DNA of 64,000 nt from UBA7374 sp049890275. Lineage in GTDB: Bacteria > Verrucomicrobiota > Verrucomicrobiia > Opitutales > Coraliomargaritaceae. The number at the start of each line of letters is the position of its first letter. Within the stretch, counting starts at the first letter, position 1. Shown here one piece after another: positions 43,085 to 52,036 of this stretch. Made by a program: the position numbers and the translations under genes. The notes below the pieces were generated by a model. It was not told where the DNA came from, did not search any database, and saw nothing but the letters and a program-made list of their open reading frames with translations. The stretch is taken from positions 124,001 to 188,000 of the forward strand of contig JBMHBT010000008.1 of assembly GCA_049890275.1 (NCBI GenBank), in the 5' to 3' direction.

Positions 43085-44167
43085 ATGAGCACGGATGATT
43101 CAACAGCATTTGATTCAGTCGCTGAAGCGATTCAAGACATCGCGGCAGGACGGATGGTCATTGTGACGGACGACGAGAACCGCGAAAATGAGGGTGACCT
43201 CATCATGGCAGCGGAGAAGGCTACCCCGCAGGCGATCAACCAAATGATCCTGCACGCCCGTGGATTGATCTGCATCCCCATGCTCGGGCATCAGCTGCGT
43301 CGTCTCGGCATCAGCCCCATGGCAGCGGAGAACCGCGAATCACACGGCACCGATTTCGCTGTCTCCGTCGATGCAGCAGAAGGTATTACCACCGGCATCA
43401 GCGCCTATGACCGTGCCGCCACCATCCGTATTCTCGGCGACCCGGAAGCGCATCCCGAGCAGCTCGTTCAACCGGGGCACGTCTTCCCCCTCCGCGCCCG
43501 CCCCGGTGGCGTGCTCCAACGCGCCGGACACACCGAAGCCGCTGTCGACCTGGCCCAACTCGCCGGCCTCCACCCCAGTGGAGTCATCTGTGAAATTCTC
43601 AATGAAGACGGCTCCCTCGCCCGTCTACCCGACCTGATCGAGTACAAGAAGAAGCACCAGCTCAAGCTCATCTCCATCGCCGACCTGATCGAGTACCGCC
43701 TGACCCGCGACCGCTTGGTCCAGCGTGTGGACACCACTCCCTTTGCCTCTGAGTACGGAAATTTTGAACTGCACCGCTTTCACAGTATCCTCGACGACCG
43801 CATACATCTGGCACTGTCTATGGGCAAGCTCGGAGCCGATCCGACCCTCGTGCGCGTCCAGCGTGCCGATCTTCCTGCCGATGTTTTCCGTGCGGCAAAC
43901 CTACCCGGGCATCATTCGATCGACAAAGCCTTGCGTCAAATTGCCGATGCCGGAGAAGGCGTACTCGTCTACATCGAGCAACCACGGGAAGCACCCCACT
44001 CCCAAACCACCGAAAAAATGGATCTGCGGGATTACGGAATCGGTGCCCAGATACTTCTCGCACTCGGCCTGCAAAAAATCCGGCTCCTCTCCGGAACCAA
44101 CCGTAAAGTCGTCGGGCTGGATGGATATGGCCTGCAGATCGTCGAGCAGGTCGACCTCAGTTCCTGA
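43085..44167 (+). CDS. 3,4-dihydroxy-2-butanone-4-phosphate synthase with degenerate GTP cyclohydrolase II domain (RibBX-type)
   Basis: A 360-residue protein. Residues 1-205 form the riboflavin-pathway RibB domain, with DDENRENEGDL (29-39), HGTDFAVSVD and ITTGISAYDR. Residues 218-360 have the overall RibA fold (closing with RDYGIGAQILLALGLQKIRLLS), but the three zinc-binding cysteines are gone. The last cysteine in the protein is Cys169, and the zinc loop position reads LPADVFRAANLPGHHSID. The second domain is therefore unlikely to open GTP. Such RibBX hybrids are known in other bacteria. A separate RibA should exist elsewhere. Confidence 0.88.
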   Translation: MSTDDSTAFDSVAEAIQDIAAGRMVIVTDDENRENEGDLIMAAEKATPQAINQMILHARGLICIPMLGHQLRRLGISPMAAENRESHGTDFAVSVDAAEGITTGISAYDRAATIRILGDPEAHPEQLVQPGHVFPLRARPGGVLQRAGHTEAAVDLAQLAGLHPSGVICEILNEDGSLARLPDLIEYKKKHQLKLISIADLIEYRLTRDRLVQRVDTTPFASEYGNFELHRFHSILDDRIHLALSMGKLGADPTLVRVQRADLPADVFRAANLPGHHSIDKALRQIADAGEGVLVYIEQPREAPHSQTTEKMDLRDYGIGAQILLALGLQKIRLLSGTNRKVVGLDGYGLQIVEQVDLSS

Positions 44168-44172
44168 TCCAA

Positions 44173-44214
44173 GAGAAAAAACACTTGCCCGAATAATCCA
44201 CGGGATTTTTTCTC
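44173..44214 (+). terminator. Inverted repeat with T-run after ribBX
   Basis: GAGAAAAAA (44173-44181) and TTTTTTCTC (44206-44214) are perfect reverse complements. They enclose an inner CCCG/CGGG pair and end in a T-run, 6 bp beyond the ribBX stop. It would serve as a rho-independent terminator, possibly on both strands. The tRNA-Thr begins only 16 nt downstream. Confidence 0.65.
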
Positions 44215-44230
44215 AAGCATACACTTTTCC

Positions 44231-44306
44231 GCCGGAATAGCTCAGCTGGTAGAGCAACTCATTCGTAATGAGTAGGTCGTCGGTTCAAATCCGACTTTCG
44301 GCTCCA
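44231..44306 (+). tRNA. tRNA-Thr (anticodon CGT)
   Basis: A 76-nt cloverleaf. The acceptor GCCGGAA pairs with TTTCGGC (one G-T pair), and the D-arm is GCTC-AGCTGGTAGA-GC. The anticodon stem is ACTCA/TGAGT around TTCGTAA with anticodon CGT, and the T-arm is GTCGG-TTCAAAT-CCGAC. The discriminator base is T and CCA is encoded. It reads threonine codon ACG. Confidence 0.96.
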
Positions 44307-44354
44307 GTGCACGGTTTTGATTGAGTTGAATACGGCTCTTGTCATTACGGAGGC

Positions 44355-45413
44355 ATGGAATCTTTTGGTAAAACAACGTCGGGGCAGGCGATTCAACTCT
44401 TTCGGCTGTCCAATGCATCGGGCATGCAGGTGGAGATCACTAATTACGGAGGTATTGTCACGCGATTGCTCGTACCGGACCGCGAGGGCAACATGGCGGA
44501 TGTGGTGCTGGGGTACGACAGCGTTACCGGGTATGAAAACGACAGTGCCTACTTCGGTGCGCTGATCGGCCGCTACGGGAACCGGATTGCGGCAGGCGGC
44601 TTCACCCTCGATGGCACGGACTATCCACTGACCGACAACAGCACGGCAAATGACCTTCCCTGTCATCTGCACGGAGGTGCGGTCGGCTTCGACCGAAAGG
44701 TATGGCATGCAGAAGCGGTACAGGACGGCGACTCGCCGGGCGTGAAGCTGACTTACGACAGTCCGGACGGAGAAGAAGGCTACCCGGGAAATCTGAAAGT
44801 TACGGTACAGTACTGGTTGCGACCGGACAACGCGCTGGAGATCGATTACCATGCGGTGACCGACAAGGCCACCCCAGTCAGCCTGACCAACCACAGTTAC
44901 TTCAACCTCCGCGGCGAGGGCAACGGCGATGTGCTGAACCATCAGCTCCTACTCGATGCTGAACGCTACACGCCGGTACAGAAGGATATGATCCCCACGG
45001 GAGAACTGGCACCGGTTGCCGAAACACCCTTCGACTTCAACACAGCGCGGAAGATTGGAGAGCGGATTGACGATAACTCTGAGCAGTTGAGCATCGCGGG
45101 CGGCTACGATCATAATTATGTCTTAAAGACAAAACTGGGAGAACCGGCTCCGGTAGCCACCGTGACCGAACCGGAGAGCGGAAGAACCATGGAGGTCTGG
45201 ACGGACGCTCCGGGTGTACAGCTCTATACGGGTAACTTTCTCGACGGTAACCAAATCGGAAAATCCGGCCGCCCCTATGTCAAGAACGGAGCCTTTTGTC
45301 TCGAGACACAACACTTCCCCGACGCGCCCAATCAAGCCAACTTCCCCGATGCCATTCTGCGACCGGGAAATACCTACCGTACCCGAACCAGCTACCGATT
45401 CGGCGTTGTCTAA
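44355..45413 (+). CDS. galM: Aldose 1-epimerase (galactose mutarotase) GalM
   Basis: A 352-residue beta-sandwich enzyme interconverting alpha and beta aldose anomers. Family marks include ITNYGGIVTRLLVPDR, GYDSVTGYENDSAYFGALIGRYGNRIA, LHGGAVGFDRKVW, the catalytic NHSYFNLRGEG with its His, and ETQHFPDAPNQ with the C-terminal catalytic Glu. A strong GGAGG lies only one base before ATG 44355, unusually close for a ribosome-binding site, but no better start exists. Its 3' end overlaps the convergent porin gene by 4 bp. Confidence 0.94.
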   Translation: MESFGKTTSGQAIQLFRLSNASGMQVEITNYGGIVTRLLVPDREGNMADVVLGYDSVTGYENDSAYFGALIGRYGNRIAAGGFTLDGTDYPLTDNSTANDLPCHLHGGAVGFDRKVWHAEAVQDGDSPGVKLTYDSPDGEEGYPGNLKVTVQYWLRPDNALEIDYHAVTDKATPVSLTNHSYFNLRGEGNGDVLNHQLLLDAERYTPVQKDMIPTGELAPVAETPFDFNTARKIGERIDDNSEQLSIAGGYDHNYVLKTKLGEPAPVATVTEPESGRTMEVWTDAPGVQLYTGNFLDGNQIGKSGRPYVKNGAFCLETQHFPDAPNQANFPDAILRPGNTYRTRTSYRFGVV

Positions 45414-46636
45414 AGGAGAAATCGCAGGCTCGTACCCAATGTCCAGCCGCGATAGAACACATCGCCATCCGAGCGAAGTTCGTCCCATTGAATACCGGAA
45501 ACCAGCTTTAACTGCTCACCGCAGAAGTAGTAGTTGTAACCCAAGTAAAAATTATGGTGCGTATCACCCCGACGGGAATTTAGATCCAGACTCTCGTCAT
45601 CGGCGGCGGCCATCCTGGCGTAACGATTATTCAGGCGGATGCCTTCCGCTTCATCGGCTGATTGGTATTGGTAGCGAAAAACGAGCTTCTGCTGATCCTC
45701 GACCAACCAGTACATCGGCATCAGCACAGCCCCCCAAAAACCGCCTTCTTGATCCGGGTTTTTCTGAGACCCGTTGTCTCCAAACCCAAGTGTAGCGTGA
45801 AAAGCCCAGGGCCCGTCAGCCAAGCGAGCGACCCAGGCAAACCCGGTTTCATTACCTCGAGCCAGTCGATCCTGACCCATTTCGCCGTCCTGATAATAAG
45901 CCGACAGCCAGAGATCAGTCGTCTCCCATCCGGTCGATTCCGAAAAGTCCCGCTCAAAGGAAGCGTAATAAGTTCGGCTATCGTTCCATCCACCGATCCA
46001 GTCGGAGTAAGAACCGGAAAACAGAGCCAGGTCCACCGTCGATCGACCCATGCGCGCCTTCGTCCAGACCGCCAACGGATTGCCGCGTTCCTTATCGGCC
46101 AGCCAAAGCCGATTGGAAAATGCCGAGCGCTCGAGGGTGTTGATGTGCGTGGCCGAACGTTGCCATTCGTCAGCCATGCGTCCGGAGCGACGACCGTAGC
46201 CCAGGCTCAGCGAATCAAAGGCCGACAGGTCGAGTACCGTATCGGCCCGCAGAGATATGTAAGCGGAGCGAAAGGTTTCATGCCCAAACTCGCGCTTCGC
46301 TCCGGGGAAATTATGTCGGTCATTCGATACCTGACTGACTGCCTTAAAACGAAAGACATCGAGAAACTCCCCTTGCCCACCAAACCAAAAACGGCGCACT
46401 TCTTCTGCCGAGTGCTCGACCTCGCTGCCAAAACGGTCTTCTCCCCGAACCACGCCAAACTGATGCATATAAGCAAGGTAGAGGTCAAAGCGTTGGATGA
46501 GGCTGCCCTCGGGATGATCATAAATATTTCCAAGTCGCGACAAACGATCGCAAAGGGTTGAGGTCGATTGGCTGTGGGCTTGTAGGCCCATGGCAAGAGT
46601 GCAGGAAATGAGTCCGATCCATATGAAGGCGCGCAT
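45410..46636 (-). CDS. Outer-membrane porin, OprP-like
   Basis: A 408-residue protein with a signal peptide (cleavage near AHSQ) and alternating beta-strand patterns through to a C-terminal aromatic/leucine end (TSLRFLL), as expected of an outer-membrane barrel. The strand layout FWFGGQGEFLDVFRFKAVSQV, YISLRA and GYNYYFCGEQLKLVSGIQW resembles phosphate-selective porin O/P family proteins. Substrate specificity is unknown. It is divergent from the duplicated membrane protein gene. Confidence 0.75.
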   Translation of the reverse strand: MRAFIWIGLISCTLAMGLQAHSQSTSTLCDRLSRLGNIYDHPEGSLIQRFDLYLAYMHQFGVVRGEDRFGSEVEHSAEEVRRFWFGGQGEFLDVFRFKAVSQVSNDRHNFPGAKREFGHETFRSAYISLRADTVLDLSAFDSLSLGYGRRSGRMADEWQRSATHINTLERSAFSNRLWLADKERGNPLAVWTKARMGRSTVDLALFSGSYSDWIGGWNDSRTYYASFERDFSESTGWETTDLWLSAYYQDGEMGQDRLARGNETGFAWVARLADGPWAFHATLGFGDNGSQKNPDQEGGFWGAVLMPMYWLVEDQQKLVFRYQYQSADEAEGIRLNNRYARMAAADDESLDLNSRRGDTHHNFYLGYNYYFCGEQLKLVSGIQWDELRSDGDVFYRGWTLGTSLRFLL

Positions 46637-46736
46637 CCCCTCAGGAGAAATAACCCGGATCCAAAGTAAAGTTAAATCCGGCCTTATCGATTTCTGTGTA
46701 CAAATGGAATTTAACCCGCATCGTTACCGATGCACT

Positions 46737-47675
46737 ATGACTACCTTCGACTTCTGGAAGAAAGGCCTGTTTGTACCCCACAACGGCCAAATTGATACCC
46801 TACAAACGCAGCTCCACTGGACACTTCGCATCTCGGTGGCGCTCTGCTTCATCGGTCACGGCACCTGGGGCGTCATCACCAAGGCCGGTTGGCTCCCCTT
46901 CTTTGCCTCGCAGGGCATCCCGATGGATGTCGCCTGGATCATGCAACCGCTGATCGGTGTCTTCGATATTCTCATGGCAGCACTCATCCTCTGGAAACCG
47001 AGAAGAATCATTCTCTTTTGGATGTTCCTCTGGGCACTCTGGACCGCTGCCCTCCGACCGCTCGCAGGCAATTTGGAAAAATTCCAGGAAAATGGAGAAT
47101 GGTTTGTCCGTTTGGCGACCGACTCGATGAATGTACCCAAGATGCAAACCTGGGAATTCTGGGAACGGGCCGGTAATTGGGGCCCGCCTCTCATGCTCCT
47201 TGTTATGGGTGGAGTCATCACCATGCGCTGGAAAGATTGGCTCGCGCCCTACGTCGAACCGCGCCTCAAGGAATCGACTGTCGACACCCTTTTCTTTATG
47301 TTGCGCACCACTCTTGCGCTGCTCCTCATCGGACACGCCGGGTTTGGCTTTGCCGTCGAAAAGCAAATGCTGATAGATCACTGGCAATCCATCGGAGTGC
47401 AAGCAGACGTCGGCTTCATCCGGGCCGTCGGCTGGGGTGAACTGGCACTGGGTGTCCTTGTCTTTTGCTTGCCCATCCGTCCTCTCATCTGGTTTTGCCT
47501 CGTCTGGAAATTTTTCACCGAATTTCTCTACGTCCCTGCAGATACCGTTAGCGGCATGGGCTGGGTCAATATCTTTGAAACCATCGAGCGTTGGGGAGAC
47601 TACGGAGTCCCCGTAGCGATGCTTTTGATTATCAGTTACCGATCCGCATCGAAATCCTCGAGTCGTACTTCATAG
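46737..47675 (+). CDS. Internally duplicated polytopic membrane protein of unknown function
   Basis: A 312-residue membrane protein with about eight helices. ATG 46737 is chosen; the frame is open upstream to 46590 but that part overlaps the divergent porin start. The protein is two similar halves, about 27-155 and 186-297. Each has LR-x-x-x-AL-x-x-IGH (29-41 and 189-200), a DV-x-x-I segment, P-x-R-x-x-x-x-x-x-x-x-W and E-R-x-G-x-x-G-x-P. A helix starting with a Gly-His pair recalls DoxX-like proteins, but the family is not certain. Confidence 0.72.
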   Translation: MTTFDFWKKGLFVPHNGQIDTLQTQLHWTLRISVALCFIGHGTWGVITKAGWLPFFASQGIPMDVAWIMQPLIGVFDILMAALILWKPRRIILFWMFLWALWTAALRPLAGNLEKFQENGEWFVRLATDSMNVPKMQTWEFWERAGNWGPPLMLLVMGGVITMRWKDWLAPYVEPRLKESTVDTLFFMLRTTLALLLIGHAGFGFAVEKQMLIDHWQSIGVQADVGFIRAVGWGELALGVLVFCLPIRPLIWFCLVWKFFTEFLYVPADTVSGMGWVNIFETIERWGDYGVPVAMLLIISYRSASKSSSRTS

Positions 47676-47731
47676 CCCGAGGCAATAAACCCAGCCCAAT
47701 CCAGTAGCGAGTCGATCACTACTGGCTCCAC

Positions 47732-48523
47732 TCACTGGTTGAAGTCGAGACTGATTCCGGGGCGAAAGCGCATGACTGTGTTGAATGCCTCCGGCAGAGG
47801 CGAACGTGCAGAGAACTTTCTCGCGTGACCGCGCAATGCGTAGCGAAGAGACGTTTCGCTGGAGTGCAAGAGTAAGCGCTTCACGCCAGTCTCGGCCTTT
47901 ACCTCTCGATTGAAACTAAACTGACCATACGTTCGATCACCTACAATCGGATGGCCGTGTCGGCTGCACTGCACTCGCAGTTGGTGTGTACGCCCCGTGA
48001 CGGGCATCAGTTTGAGGAGAGATACGGGGAAACCACCGGTGGGTTCTTTGACTCGATTGTAGTTTGTTTTCGCAGGAATCTTTTGTCCGCCCTTAACCAA
48101 ACGATTGGCCCGATACACATCCTTCGTTAAAATATCCTTCCAGGTGCCAGACAAATTTTTAGGCGTATGACGGACGATCGCGTAATAGATTTTCATCACG
48201 CGATGCGTTGAAAACTGCTGTTTCACCACACTGGCTAACTCGGCATCCAAAGCTAAAAGAATCACTCCCGAAGTCGCCGAATCCAAACGGTTGACCAACC
48301 AGGCGCGCTTTTTCTCACCCTTTTCTTCCCAGGAATACGCTTCCTTTTCCAAATTATAATCGACCGCAAGCAATGACCGCGGCACATCCTTGCTCGAGTT
48401 CGGATGCGAAAAAACACCCTCCGGCTTCTCCAAAGCCAGAAGACCATCCTGATTACAGGACAGCACACTCACATCTGCCCCCAGAGGCAGAGCATTGGCA
48501 ACAGTTGACCAGTCATTACTCAT
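47732..48523 (-). CDS. RluA-family pseudouridine synthase
   Basis: A 263-residue protein starting at ATG 48523, whose first bases overlap the tonB-like stop (ATGA). The catalytic motif is LVNRLDSATSG, with the active-site Asp in RLD. Later blocks are KIYYAIVR, PVTGRTHQLRVQCSRHGHPIVGD and RLLLHSSE. There is no S4 domain. It isomerises uridine in rRNA or tRNA; the target site cannot be given. It is the last gene of the maf-tonB-rlu unit. Confidence 0.9.
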   Translation of the reverse strand: MSNDWSTVANALPLGADVSVLSCNQDGLLALEKPEGVFSHPNSSKDVPRSLLAVDYNLEKEAYSWEEKGEKKRAWLVNRLDSATSGVILLALDAELASVVKQQFSTHRVMKIYYAIVRHTPKNLSGTWKDILTKDVYRANRLVKGGQKIPAKTNYNRVKEPTGGFPVSLLKLMPVTGRTHQLRVQCSRHGHPIVGDRTYGQFSFNREVKAETGVKRLLLHSSETSLRYALRGHARKFSARSPLPEAFNTVMRFRPGISLDFNQ

Positions 48524-49701
48524 CGATAGTTGAATCGTACGGTCAGTGTTCGCTCCAAACCGAAAACAGCAATCATTTCCTTGGTCCACGCTCGAAACGG
48601 AGAACGTTTGGCCAGTGCTGATTCACACAGTGTTGTTGCCAACAGGCTGGCATTACTCTGCAACACCGTGATCTCACCGATCGTACCATCCGATTGCATC
48701 GTAAAACGAATAGCCACGGTCGAGGCTGTGTCGATCGGCTGGTGAAACTCGATCTCCTGATACCAGCCCAACTGCAAAGCGGCATAAAACTGCTGCTCGT
48801 ATTCGCCAAATTCACTGAAAGTTGCATCGATCGACAGCGCACCACGCCGAGTGGACGATCCCATCGATTGCATAATTGGGCCAGTCACTAACTCCGGAGC
48901 CAAACGTGGGCGCGCCTGCGGTACAAGCTTCCTGTCAGCCAAGTCGACGGGAACTCTCTCCGGAACCGGCAAGCGATTGTCCGCTCCGGCAACCCCCTGC
49001 GTCAAAGCGATTGGTGTCTCTTCAGGAAGATCCTCCAGCGTATTGGCTTCCATTTCCTTTCGCTCTAGTGAACGACCCGATGGATCCTCTGTACGATCCG
49101 TCGACTCCAAAAAATCAGGCAAAGGCAATGTCGGCACAATCCTGGCAGCCACTGCTTCAGCAGCACTGTCTTCCACACTCGCACTCACCCCGGGAGCAGG
49201 CAAAACCGGTGCGACTACAACCGGAAGGGCCGGCTGTTCCAGCTTGCCATCGATAATCTTCTGCGAGGGCTCCGTACCCTCTACCTTGGGAGCATCCAGA
49301 AGAGAATCATTACGACTTGGATCCGCCGCTTGTGTGCTGCGACTGGAGTATTGATCCTTTCGGTCCGGCTGATTCTCCGGTGCCTCCGGGTTGACTTCGA
49401 CAAAGCGCATGTCCTCCGGCTTCACGCTGTCCACCGTAACCATCTCCAGTTCCAATTCTATTTCCTCTGGACCGGGAACAGCCATTGGGCGAAAAAAGTA
49501 ACGCGCCGGAACGAACCAATATAAAAAAAGATGAACAAACAACGCCACACTGAGGGCAATCAGAGTCACACGGATACGATGCGGCTCACCTCTATGATAA
49601 TTCAGAGGCTCCTTCTCCTTCAGTTCTGCAGCTAGACTGGGCAAAAGTAATACGTCGCTAGGACAACGAAGCGTTTTCGTTGTCTTTAAAATTAAATCCA
49701 T
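48520..49701 (-). CDS. TonB-like energy-transducing protein
   Basis: A 393-residue protein with one N-terminal membrane helix (about 43-66, RVTLIALSVALFVHLFLYWFVPARYFF). A long Pro/Glu/Ala-rich periplasmic spacer (about 90-270) follows, and then a globular C-terminal domain (about 290-393) with AIRFTMQSDGTIGEITVLQSN and AKRSPF, the TonB/TolA beta-alpha-beta pattern. No exbB/exbD is adjacent. Its 5' end overlaps maf by 44 bp and its stop overlaps the next start by 4 bp. Confidence 0.78.
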   Translation of the reverse strand: MDLILKTTKTLRCPSDVLLLPSLAAELKEKEPLNYHRGEPHRIRVTLIALSVALFVHLFLYWFVPARYFFRPMAVPGPEEIELELEMVTVDSVKPEDMRFVEVNPEAPENQPDRKDQYSSRSTQAADPSRNDSLLDAPKVEGTEPSQKIIDGKLEQPALPVVVAPVLPAPGVSASVEDSAAEAVAARIVPTLPLPDFLESTDRTEDPSGRSLERKEMEANTLEDLPEETPIALTQGVAGADNRLPVPERVPVDLADRKLVPQARPRLAPELVTGPIMQSMGSSTRRGALSIDATFSEFGEYEQQFYAALQLGWYQEIEFHQPIDTASTVAIRFTMQSDGTIGEITVLQSNASLLATTLCESALAKRSPFRAWTKEMIAVFGLERTLTVRFNYR

Positions 49702-50278
49702 GCTCCTTCAATCGGTCTTCCAATACCTGTACGGGTAGACCCATAACATTCTCAACAGATCCCTCAACCGCTTCGATAATCATTTCCCGCCCCTCTTGGA
49801 TGCCGTACGCACCCGCCTTATCCAGCGGGTTGACCCGCTCAAAATAGCGACCGATCACATCCTCATCCAAGGTCCGGAAGCACACTTGGCTATTCTCCAC
49901 AAAATCATCCATAAACGTCTCCGCATGCCAGCGCAAAGCAACCGCCGTGTAGACGGTATGCGCCCGACCGGAAAGTTTTCGCAACATGGCTCGGGCTGCC
50001 TCCATGTCCACCGGCTTCCCTAAGATCTCATTATCCACCACGACCGTCGTATCCGAACCCAATACAAGTGAGTCCCTGTGCTCAGCACTGAGCTTCTCTG
50101 CCTTCATCGCCGCATTGAGCAGCACCATGCGTGCCGGTCCATCCAGATGTGCGTCCAATTCCGGAATATTTGCCGGACACACATCAAAACGTAAACCGAT
50201 GCGCCGCAATAATTCACTCCGCCGGGGAGAAGCCGATGCCAGTAATAGATTTTTTGGGTGCTGTCTTAGATTGATCAT
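49658..50278 (-). CDS. maf: Maf-family nucleotide pyrophosphatase
   Basis: A 206-residue protein from ATG 50278 (MINLRQHPKNLLLASASPRRSELL). The P-loop-like ASASPRR motif, the catalytic LGSDTTVVVD with its Asp, LRKLSGRAHTVYTAVAL and YGIQEG are all present. Maf proteins hydrolyse dTTP/UTP or modified pyrimidine nucleotides and have been linked to septum control. It is divergent from nadE across 72 bp. An upstream extension to 50371 overlaps nadE and is rejected. Confidence 0.92.
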   Translation of the reverse strand: MINLRQHPKNLLLASASPRRSELLRRIGLRFDVCPANIPELDAHLDGPARMVLLNAAMKAEKLSAEHRDSLVLGSDTTVVVDNEILGKPVDMEAARAMLRKLSGRAHTVYTAVALRWHAETFMDDFVENSQVCFRTLDEDVIGRYFERVNPLDKAGAYGIQEGREMIIEAVEGSVENVMGLPVQVLEDRLKEHGFNFKDNENASLS

Positions 50279-50350
50279 TGCTACCAGATTGTTTGTCTTA
50301 TGCCTTCTCCGTTTGCAACCCGGCAAACGCAGCATTTGATTGTAGTAGTG

Positions 50351-51997
50351 ATGAAAATCGGAATCGGCCAAATAAATACCACCGTAGGCGACCTAGCTGG
50401 CAATCAGCTTCGCATTCTCGAAGCCTATCATGAGCTCGTCTCCAATGGGGCCGATCTTGTCGTTTTTCCCGAACTCGCCGTCACCGGATACCCGCCCAGA
50501 GACCTCCTCTTCAAGAGCCGATTCGTCTCCGATAATGAGTCGACTCTTCGGCAAATTGCTGCAGAAATCGGGACCGTTCCCGCGGTCATCGGCTTCGTTG
50601 AAAAACGCCCGGAAAACGAATCGGGCCGCCCCTTCCACAACGCCGCCGCCTGGTGTGAACATGGCCAGCTGGTCACCGTAGCCAGAAAATCACTGCTCCC
50701 CTGCTACGATGTCTTCGACGAAGAACGCTACTTTGAACCAGCCGATGAACCCACCATCCATTTATGGAACGGAATGCGAATCGGCCTAAGCATTTGTGAA
50801 GATATTTGGGCACAACCCGAGAAACCGGAACCTACTCTGCGCCGATACGAAAAAGACCCACTGACCCACCTTGCCGAAGAAGGGATCGACCTTCTCCTCA
50901 ACCTCTCGGCCAGCCCCTGGCACAACGGAAAAAATAAAGATCGAGAGCAATGCGTCCTGCGCGCTGCAGAACAATGCAACTGCCCGGTCGTCTATTGTAA
51001 CTCAGTCGGCGGGAACGACGAGTTGATCTTCGACGGCAGCAGCCTCGCCGCCACTCCGCAAAATGGAATTTGTGCCGCCTTACCTTCCTTTGCAGAGGCG
51101 AACCAAATCGTCTCGCTTTCGCCACCAGCAGCCAAACCAATCAGACCCCAAGCGGAAGGCATCGCCGCAACCTATCAGGCACTCGTCTTGGGCTTGCGGG
51201 ACTACACCCGAAAGAGCGGCTTCCGCAAAGCACTTATCGGCCTCTCCGGCGGAATCGACTCCGCAGTGGTCTGTGCCATTGCCGCCCAGGCCCTCGGCCC
51301 GGAAAACATTATCGGCGTCGCCCTACCTTCCGCCATCTCCAGTGAACACAGTCGGCAAGACGCCGCCGACCTGGCTGACCAGCTTGGCATCGAATTCCAC
51401 CAAATGTCCATCGCCGATGTCGTTGCATCCGCCGAGTCCACGCTGGCACCGGCTTTCTCCGGTAAAGCAGCCGATGTAACCGAAGAAAACATCCAGGCTC
51501 GCGCACGCGGGCTGCTCCTCATGGCCCTGTCCAACAAATTGGGCGCCCTCCTTCTGACCACCGGAAACAAAAGTGAACTCGCTGTGGGCTATTGCACACT
51601 TTATGGCGACATGTGCGGCGGACTCGCCGTTCTCTCCGACCAACCGAAGATGGACGTCTATGCAATGGCCCGAGAGATCAATCGCGAACAAGAGCTGATC
51701 CCTGTCAACACGATCGACAAACCGCCCTCTGCCGAGCTGCGCCCCGGACAAGAAGATCAGGATTCTTTACCCCCCTACCCCGTACTCGACGAGATCCTGC
51801 GTCTCTATGTGGAGCTGGGCCTAAGCCGCGCAGAGATCGTCGAGCAGGGACATGACCCGGAGTGCGTCGATGACATCGTCCGCAAAGTTGACCTCAATGA
51901 ATACAAGCGCAAACAAGCCGCCCCGGGTCTAAAGACCTCTCCACTCGCCTTTGGCGTTGGCCGCCGTATTCCCATCGTTCAAAAGTACGTCAACTAA
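50351..51997 (+). CDS. nadE: Glutamine-dependent NAD+ synthase NadE
   Basis: A 548-residue two-domain enzyme from ATG 50351. The N-terminal carbon-nitrogen hydrolase (about 1-250) supplies ammonia from glutamine, with the catalytic Glu (VVFPELAVTGYPP), Lys (KSLLPCYDVFDE) and Cys (GLSICEDIW). The C-terminal synthetase has the P-loop LSGGIDSAV near residue 297 and the family block TTGNKSELAVGYCTLYGDMCGG. It converts nicotinic acid adenine dinucleotide to NAD+. It opens the plus-strand run nadE-hemL-dapAB-ruvA. Confidence 0.96.
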   Translation: MKIGIGQINTTVGDLAGNQLRILEAYHELVSNGADLVVFPELAVTGYPPRDLLFKSRFVSDNESTLRQIAAEIGTVPAVIGFVEKRPENESGRPFHNAAAWCEHGQLVTVARKSLLPCYDVFDEERYFEPADEPTIHLWNGMRIGLSICEDIWAQPEKPEPTLRRYEKDPLTHLAEEGIDLLLNLSASPWHNGKNKDREQCVLRAAEQCNCPVVYCNSVGGNDELIFDGSSLAATPQNGICAALPSFAEANQIVSLSPPAAKPIRPQAEGIAATYQALVLGLRDYTRKSGFRKALIGLSGGIDSAVVCAIAAQALGPENIIGVALPSAISSEHSRQDAADLADQLGIEFHQMSIADVVASAESTLAPAFSGKAADVTEENIQARARGLLLMALSNKLGALLLTTGNKSELAVGYCTLYGDMCGGLAVLSDQPKMDVYAMAREINREQELIPVNTIDKPPSAELRPGQEDQDSLPPYPVLDEILRLYVELGLSRAEIVEQGHDPECVDDIVRKVDLNEYKRKQAAPGLKTSPLAFGVGRRIPIVQKYVN

Positions 51998-52036
51998 GCC
52001 CAAATGATGCAAACATGCATAAAAACAAAACATTTC

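Noticed and set aside
45662..46561. 299-codon open frame antisense to the porin gene
   Set aside because: The porin strand shows a signal peptide and beta-barrel pattern; the antisense product has no recognisable features.
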